Source: Cochliopodium minus (lineage: Eukaryota; Discosea; Himatismenida; Cochliopodiidae). Taken from it: DNA of 25,000 bases. The stretch covers positions 1-25,000 of the forward strand of contig JAMYWO010000024.1 in NCBI GenBank assembly GCA_024220525.1, read 5' to 3'. The notes beneath the pieces are model-generated. The model saw only the letters and a list, made by a program, of their open reading frames with translations, had not been told where the DNA came from and searched no databases. This document shows positions 20,901-25,000 of the stretch, piece by piece; the stretch's first letter is position 1, and each line of letters starts with the position of its first letter. The translations under genes were made by a program, and so were the position numbers.

Positions 20901-21063
20901 TGATATCACATACAATGGGTCCTTCGAATCTATCAATCTTCTTTGAATATGGAATCCCCAAGATTTTGGTTGGGGAGGCTTTTATTTTTCCCATCGTGGT
21001 CTCATACATGAAAGCATTAGAATAATAAATCAAGATGAATAGAATCAAAGTTATTGTCTTCAT
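17949..21063 (-). CDS. Type-B carboxylesterase with C-terminal membrane anchor
   Basis: Complement of exons 21063-20914, 20855-20749, 20699-20639, 20583-20581, 20515-20503, 20368-20334, 20275-20125, 20042-19961, 19635-19571, 19514-19345, 19217-19059, 18939-18733, 18627-18285 and 18202-17949; phases agree, giving 599 residues. It is a cholinesterase/carboxylesterase-family alpha/beta hydrolase that cleaves ester bonds. Residues 1-18 are a signal peptide. Landmarks in order: SEDCLYLNIF, PVMLFIHGGAFVVGS (oxyanion hole), VVTINYRLNSFGF, FGGDGQKITVFGESAGG with Ser201, WLPVIDG, GANENE with Glu333, and SSHADELMYLF with His437: a complete triad. A helix near the end (about 564-581) followed by KRTKN predicts a type I anchor with the catalytic domain outside or in the vesicle lumen. 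Dictyostelids have several such secreted esterases. Substrate unknown. The 3-nt exon 20583-20581 is predicted from family spacing; see its entry. Confidence 0.9.
19691..19875 (+). repeat. (ATTTTTT)n heptamer arrays in an esterase intron
   Basis: Two runs of ATTTTTT, separated by less regular T-rich DNA, fill most of the 325-bp intron 19636-19960. On the coding (minus) strand the array is A-rich. No coding signal was seen in the intron. Confidence 0.9.
20581..20583 (-). other. Predicted 3-nt micro-exon of the esterase gene
   Basis: The coding strand reads ...TTTTTTTAAAG|TTG|GTAAGTTTAA: a T-rich acceptor, three bases, and a perfect GTAAGT donor. Both neighbours are phase 0 (exon 20699-20639 ends PVM; exon 20515-20503 begins FIHGG). 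Adding TTG gives PVMLFIHGG, matching the family spacing (human CES1 PVMVWIHGG, cholinesterases VMVWIYGG). Leaving it out loses one residue from a strictly spaced strand beside the oxyanion hole. Confidence 0.55.
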
Positions 21064-21261
21064 ATCAATTTTATTTTATTTGAAATCCCAAATAAAAATA
21101 AATAAAATAGAATTTTTTTTGAAAGGGAAATCATTCTTTGAAAAGAGGATCACATAATGGAATTAAAACTTCTGTGAAATAAATTAACTTTATATTTTGT
21201 AATAATAATTTTATAAAAGCTATTCTAGATAGATTAATAAGATTGAGAAACGAAATACTTT

Positions 21262-22514
21262 TTAATTCTTAAAAATTCTAGTGGTGTTGGTTCCTGGCAA
21301 AGCATCGTAACGATACTCAACACCCAAGAAAGGATAGTGGAAAGGATCAAGGAGATAGTATTTACCGCCGGAATAAACAAATTTGTCATCGAAGATATCT
21401 TGGATCAACCACAAGATCATCTCAGAAATTGACTTTGCGGAGTAAACATAGAGATCTTTGTAGAATTTGATGATTTTTGCGTTCCAGACAGGATCCCAGT
21501 AGTTGACCTCCTTGATGCCACCAGCGTAGAGATTGATGAAGTCTCTTCTAGGATGGGTATTGTAGTTAAATTTGGCTCCCAATTCTATTCAAAAATTTTT
21601 TTAGATTTGAATTCTTATTAGATAAGAATTTTAATCAAATTATCATTTTTTATTTTTTTATATTTTTGGAAATTGAAAAAGAAAATTAAATATATTCAAT
21701 ATAAAATTAAAATATGAACATATTCTTTATAATTCAACTTTTATATATTACCATATAATTTATCGAATCCTCTCCAATTAAAATCTACACAAGTGGATGA
21801 AGCGATGAATGCTTTGGTTTGATATCCATCCCATTTATCAAATACACACCATGTCTCGTAATGATCGTAGGTGCTGTTATCAGAAGGCAACCAATTGATG
21901 AAGGAATTGAATTGGGTTCCATTGATGACGGAAATTAAGGTTTTTTTGTGATTATAATAGGTTTCGTTGACTCCTTGTGAGACACAGATACCTCCACCGT
22001 TGTACCATCCTAGATATTCTGATCCATTTGGATAGGTGAAGATATATGGGAAGGTTGCATTTGGTACTTCGCTCATTGCATCATATTCTACAGTATAATT
22101 GATTCCAGTGGTTCTGCAAATGAATTATTAAAGTAAATACAACAATCAAAAAAATGTCTTTGAAAATTCAAAGAATAATTCAAAAATAGGGTTTACAAAT
22201 CAAGAATTCCAAAGGCAGAATGAAACATATCGAGATAACCAAACAAAGGACCAAAATATCCTTCGAATACTGGAGCCTATAGAAATTTTGTTATTTATAA
22301 AATAAAAGAGTATTTTTTTAAATATTATCAGTTGTAAAGATCAATAAAGATGCCATAATAATTTTACCTCCAAATACCAGACTTGCAATGTGTTATTTGG
22401 ATTAACTTGTGGCAATGTTGTTAATCCATTTTGGCAGAAAATGAAATGAGGAACTGCATTGGATGATGCTGCGAGAAAAATAATCAAAATGGAGATCAAA
22501 AGAATACTCTTCAT
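21262..22514 (-). CDS. CLN5: CLN5, lysosomal BMP synthase homologue
   Basis: Complement of exons 22514-22368, 22276-22197, 22113-21752 and 21584-21262; phases agree (0, 2, 1), giving 303 residues. Human CLN5 is a soluble lysosomal glycoprotein, mutated in neuronal ceroid lipofuscinosis and reported as bis(monoacylglycero)phosphate synthase with a papain-like Cys-His fold. Collinear matches include APVFEGYFGPLFGYLDMFHSA, TGINYTVEY, NATFPYI, YETW, FDKLYELGAKF and the tail PFLGVEYRYDALP. The catalytic residues are kept: His68 (human 166), Glu85 (human 183, the same 17-residue gap) and Cys184 (human 280). Residues 1-20 are a signal peptide ending in ASSNA. Many NxS/T sites (NNT, NYT, NAT, NGS, NET, NGT, NST, NTT) fit a heavily glycosylated lysosomal protein. 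It is head-to-head with Mdm12. Confidence 0.92.
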
Positions 22515-22598
22515 TTTTTTTTTAATAATTTAAAGAAGAAATTTCTGAGGAAAATAAAAAAAAGAGTTTTGTTGAATTTTTCACAATTTGATCAAAAT
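22515..22598. promoter_or_regulatory. 84-bp bidirectional promoter region
   Basis: Only 84 bp lie between the CLN5 start codon (minus) and the Mdm12 start codon (plus). Both promoters and 5' UTRs must fit here or overlap the genes. The sequence is A-rich next to both starts; no specific motif was recognised. Confidence 0.6.
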
Positions 22599-23216
22599 AT
22601 GTCTTTCAAAATTAATTGGGATTTGCTTGGTTTTGATGATGAAGAACAAATCAAATATTTCATCAATAATCAATTCGCTTCATTAGCTGATAAATTACCA
22701 CCTTATATAGGCAAGATAGATGTTGTTGATTTTCAGATTGGAAAGAAGGCTCCCATAGTAGAAATAATGGAGATATCAGATGCACCATTCAATTTTTTCA
22801 ATGAGAAAGATATCAATACCAGCAAGGATCAACAAGAAAAGCTGGAATTGATAAAATTCAATTGGGACAGCAAATGTAAATTGCTATTAACTACTTCAGT
22901 TGGTGTAAATTGGATCACCAATAATTTTTTATCTTTGCCCTCTGTGAATGTAACATTGAGCAATATTAAATTAGAGGCAGAGATCATTCTATTGACCTAT
23001 AGTGATGGCAGAACTTATCTTACCATTAAGAAAAATGATGATATTGGACCTGTTCGAAACATGAAGATCAGCACCACCGCAGGTAAAGAATCCAATCAGA
23101 ATGCTCCTAAGGGTATCGAAAAGCTGGAGGAATGTCTTGTGGATCAATTGAGATTAATCATTGATAGCTCGATCATTTATCCTAAATATATCGAATTATC
23201 AAAGAAGACAAATTGA
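22599..23216 (+). CDS. MDM12: Mdm12, ERMES complex SMP-domain subunit
   Basis: Single exon, 205 residues. Mdm12 is the cytosolic bridge of the ER-mitochondria encounter structure (ERMES), carrying phospholipids between Mmm1 on the ER and Mdm34/Mdm10 on mitochondria through its SMP (TULIP) domain. The start MSFKINWDLL matches the family signature (MSFDINW...). Next comes INNQFASLADKLPPYIGKIDVVDFQIG, the first strand/helix of the SMP fold, then APIVEIMEISDAPFNFF, equal to the family P-x-[IL]-x-I-x-[DE]-[IL]-x-[DE]-P-F segment. Later hydrophobic strands (VNVTLSNIKLEAEIILLTYSDGRTYLTI) and a C-terminal amphipathic helix complete the domain. I chose the second ATG: the in-frame ATG at 22569 adds ten residues not seen in the family. 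ERMES occurs in fungi and some protists including amoebozoans, not in animals. The 264-bp spacer after it shows nothing recognisable. Confidence 0.85.
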   Translation: MSFKINWDLLGFDDEEQIKYFINNQFASLADKLPPYIGKIDVVDFQIGKKAPIVEIMEISDAPFNFFNEKDINTSKDQQEKLELIKFNWDSKCKLLLTTSVGVNWITNNFLSLPSVNVTLSNIKLEAEIILLTYSDGRTYLTIKKNDDIGPVRNMKISTTAGKESNQNAPKGIEKLEECLVDQLRLIIDSSIIYPKYIELSKKTN

Positions 23217-23480
23217 TTTCTATCCATTATCTATTTATTTATTTTGTAATTCATTGAAAAAAATGTTCATATTTGAGGAATGAAATTAAAACACCATTCT
23301 TTGATAGACTTTCGAAATTTAATAATAGAGGAAGAAGTTTAAAATTAAGAATATATTTAAATTTTTGGAATTTCATAAGAGAAATCTAAATAATAGCAAT
23401 TGAATAGAATCTTATACTCCTTCCAATTAAATGTTGATTGATTGAAAGTTATTATTCACAAGATAATTAAAAAAAAAAAA

Positions 23481-25000
23481 ATGAAATACAGTGTCCCCAT
23501 CCTATTTTTAGTTCTGATATTTTCTAGCTCTTGTTGGAGCTCCATTTATTATAAAGGAGATACGATTTTATCAGAAGATGAAGTTAATATTACATTCATA
23601 TATAATGCTCTCAAGCCAGTATGCCTGGAATGCTCATCAAATGAAACCAAAAATGAATATTATGTTTGTGCCAATTCGAGCTCAAATCCAAATATTCCCC
23701 CTATAACTTACAACACGAAAGAAGAATTGAAAAATACGATATACAGTAAATATGAACCACCTGTCATAATATATAGTGATTGGAATCGGTAATTAACTTT
23801 TAAAAACCAGTTATTGACGTCAAATTATAAAATTTCAAAAAAATAAATAAATATATATTCGAGGTATTGGTGAATAGCTAGGAATCAATATCCCTGGAAT
23901 ATAATTTAAAAATATGGAAGGAAACAATTTTATAAAATTTCATAAAGTATAACAATTCTTCCTTCTATCAATGTATAACAAACAATGGAATAAAAAATGA
24001 TTCTTTATAATAATATAATTTTTAAAATTCAAAATATGAATAGAGGATTGTTGGAGTTTTTTGATCCCATACCAGATAACACATATCTTTATCAAGTGGA
24101 CCTCACATTAAACGGGAGATTCAACTGCGCCAACGATTCATTGTATGGAGTGGCCTACATCGCAACCCTGGGTAACGGAGTGATCAGCTTCGGCTACATG
24201 GATCCCAGTCCAAGAGGATGCGAATGCCCAAACTGCGGATCGACAGTGAAACTATCAAGCCAGCCTCAAACGATCTGGACAGATTACAAGTATCACAACA
24301 GCAACGTGCTCGACTTCTACGCCTACAGCGAACTGTGCATCTCAACGATCGTCGTGACATTAAAAGTCAAAACAACCAAAGTAACCAATATGACACCTAT
24401 GTTGGGCCCTGCAGGCGCCTCCGTCAAGATCTCAGTGATCGGCGAGAACTTTCTTAATGAATCCGACGTCGTCAACTACTGCACCTTTAGTGTGGGCCCC
24501 GTCGTGATGAAGGAGGTCGCCCAATTCATCAACACTTCCTGTCTGTTGTGTTTCACGCCTCCGAACCTTTCGGTGGGCAACTACAACCTCACCGTTTTCA
24601 TGATAATCGGATCCAGAAATCACAACATTTCCATTCCTTTCAACTTTTATTCATACAGTAAACTTTTAGTTTTTTTTTAATTATCAATTTTATTTCGATT
24701 ATTCATTTATAATCATTTTTAATCATTTTTCCTTTTAAAAATAGTTTTATTCTATCTTTCTTTTTCAATTTAGTTTTATTCTCATTTTTTTTATTTAATT
24801 TTTCTTTTCCATTTTTAAACTGAATTTCTTCAAAAAAAAAAAAAAAAAAAGGCGAGCCAGCAATCCAGAGTCTAGAGCCCTCTAAAGGAAATCGGACGGG
24901 AGGGAACTCCATCTACCTGAAAGGCTCAGGCTTCTTCAACGAAAAAAGTTTGAAGGTGAAGTTCGGGAATCAAGAGTCCTCCAACGTCACTTTCATCTCC
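23481..25000 (+). CDS. Secreted TIG/IPT-domain protein (3' end outside window)
   Basis: Exons 23481-23788, 24044-24657 and 24852-25000 join in phase (2, 1), giving 357 residues before the window ends. Residues 1-21 are a signal peptide (MKYSVPILFLVLIFSSSCWS). About 170 residues of unrecognised ectodomain follow, with a Cys cluster (CECPNCG) and several N-glycosylation sites. Then come an IPT/TIG immunoglobulin-like domain (TNMTPMLGPAGASVKISVIG to NFYSY) and the start of a second (PAIQSLEPSKGNRTGGNSIYLKGSGFF). Dictyostelid proteins of this kind (for example Tgr proteins) are cell-surface adhesion or recognition receptors with several TIG domains and a membrane anchor; that role is inferred here. 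From about 24080 the coding sequence is much richer in G+C than its neighbours (32 of 60 bases at 24121-24180; 16 of 60 in Mdm12 at 22621-22680). An in-frame ATG at 23442 adds 13 Lys-rich residues; I prefer 23481, which puts Met directly before the signal core. Confidence 0.82.

Noticed and set aside
22569-22598. Upstream in-frame ATG of Mdm12
   Set aside because: It adds ten residues not present in the family, whose proteins begin at M-S-[FI]-x-I-[ND]-W; the second ATG at 22599 fits exactly.
1-25000. A lipid-metabolism gene cluster (sphingomyelinase-like, SDR, esterase, CLN5, Mdm12)
   Set aside because: The genes act in different compartments, lie on both strands and are interrupted by USP, Pat1, kinase, ankyrin and SWIM genes. 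No sign of co-regulation beyond one shared spacer.
1-25000. tRNA, rRNA, transposon, virus-like element or CRISPR-like array
   Set aside because: No cloverleaf with a GTTCRA loop, no rRNA segment, no transposase, reverse transcriptase or capsid-like coding, and no spacer-repeat periodicity was found by reading both strands.

Overview
The window is nuclear DNA from an AT-rich, intron-rich protist. Every long gene is cut by short introns with GT...AG ends. TAA and TGA act as ordinary stops. Introns and spacers are full of A/T homopolymers and seven-base A/T repeats, and one undetermined base (7852) marks it as draft assembly. A tyrosine-kinase-like kinase, secreted TIG-domain protein, CLN5, ERMES subunit Mdm12, Pat1 and Asn-rich low-complexity tracts together fit an amoebozoan best. 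That assignment is an inference; no rRNA or tRNA gene was seen.

Layout. 94-1236 (+): four exons of an acid-sphingomyelinase-like phosphodiesterase, broken off inside an intron. 1541-2310 (+): the C-terminal half of a TKL protein kinase, whose reading phase does not fit the exon before it, so the join is probably an assembly chimera. 2427-5887 (-): a complete seven-exon USP37-like deubiquitinase. 6170-7397 (-): an HSD17B12/steroid-dehydrogenase-type SDR ending in KDEL. 7669-8682 (+): an ankyrin-repeat protein lacking a recognised first exon. 8760-10961 (-) and 11108-13281 (-): two divergent tandem paralogues of a family I do not recognise, one with a SWIM zinc finger. 13517-17618 (-): mRNA-decapping factor Pat1. 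17949-21063 (-): a carboxylesterase with signal peptide, complete catalytic triad and C-terminal membrane anchor. 21262-22514 (-): CLN5. 22599-23216 (+): Mdm12, head-to-head with CLN5. 23481-25000 (+): a secreted TIG-domain protein that runs off the window.

Gene models were built by matching intron phase with conserved family sequence. Phases agree across every junction of the USP, SDR, SWIM, Pat1, esterase and CLN5 genes. Exons can be extremely small: 13 and 15 nt in Pat1, 13 nt in the esterase, and a predicted 3-nt exon in the esterase.

The genes are ordinary neighbours rather than a pathway cluster. Several touch lipid or membrane biology (sphingomyelinase-like, SDR, esterase, CLN5, Mdm12), but they lie on both strands with unrelated genes between them. 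The most unusual items are the predicted 3-nt exon, the six tandem SUMO-interaction-like repeats in the deubiquitinase, the unrecognised SWIM/paralogue pair, the lumenal KDEL-type SDR, and the sphingomyelinase/kinase junction.
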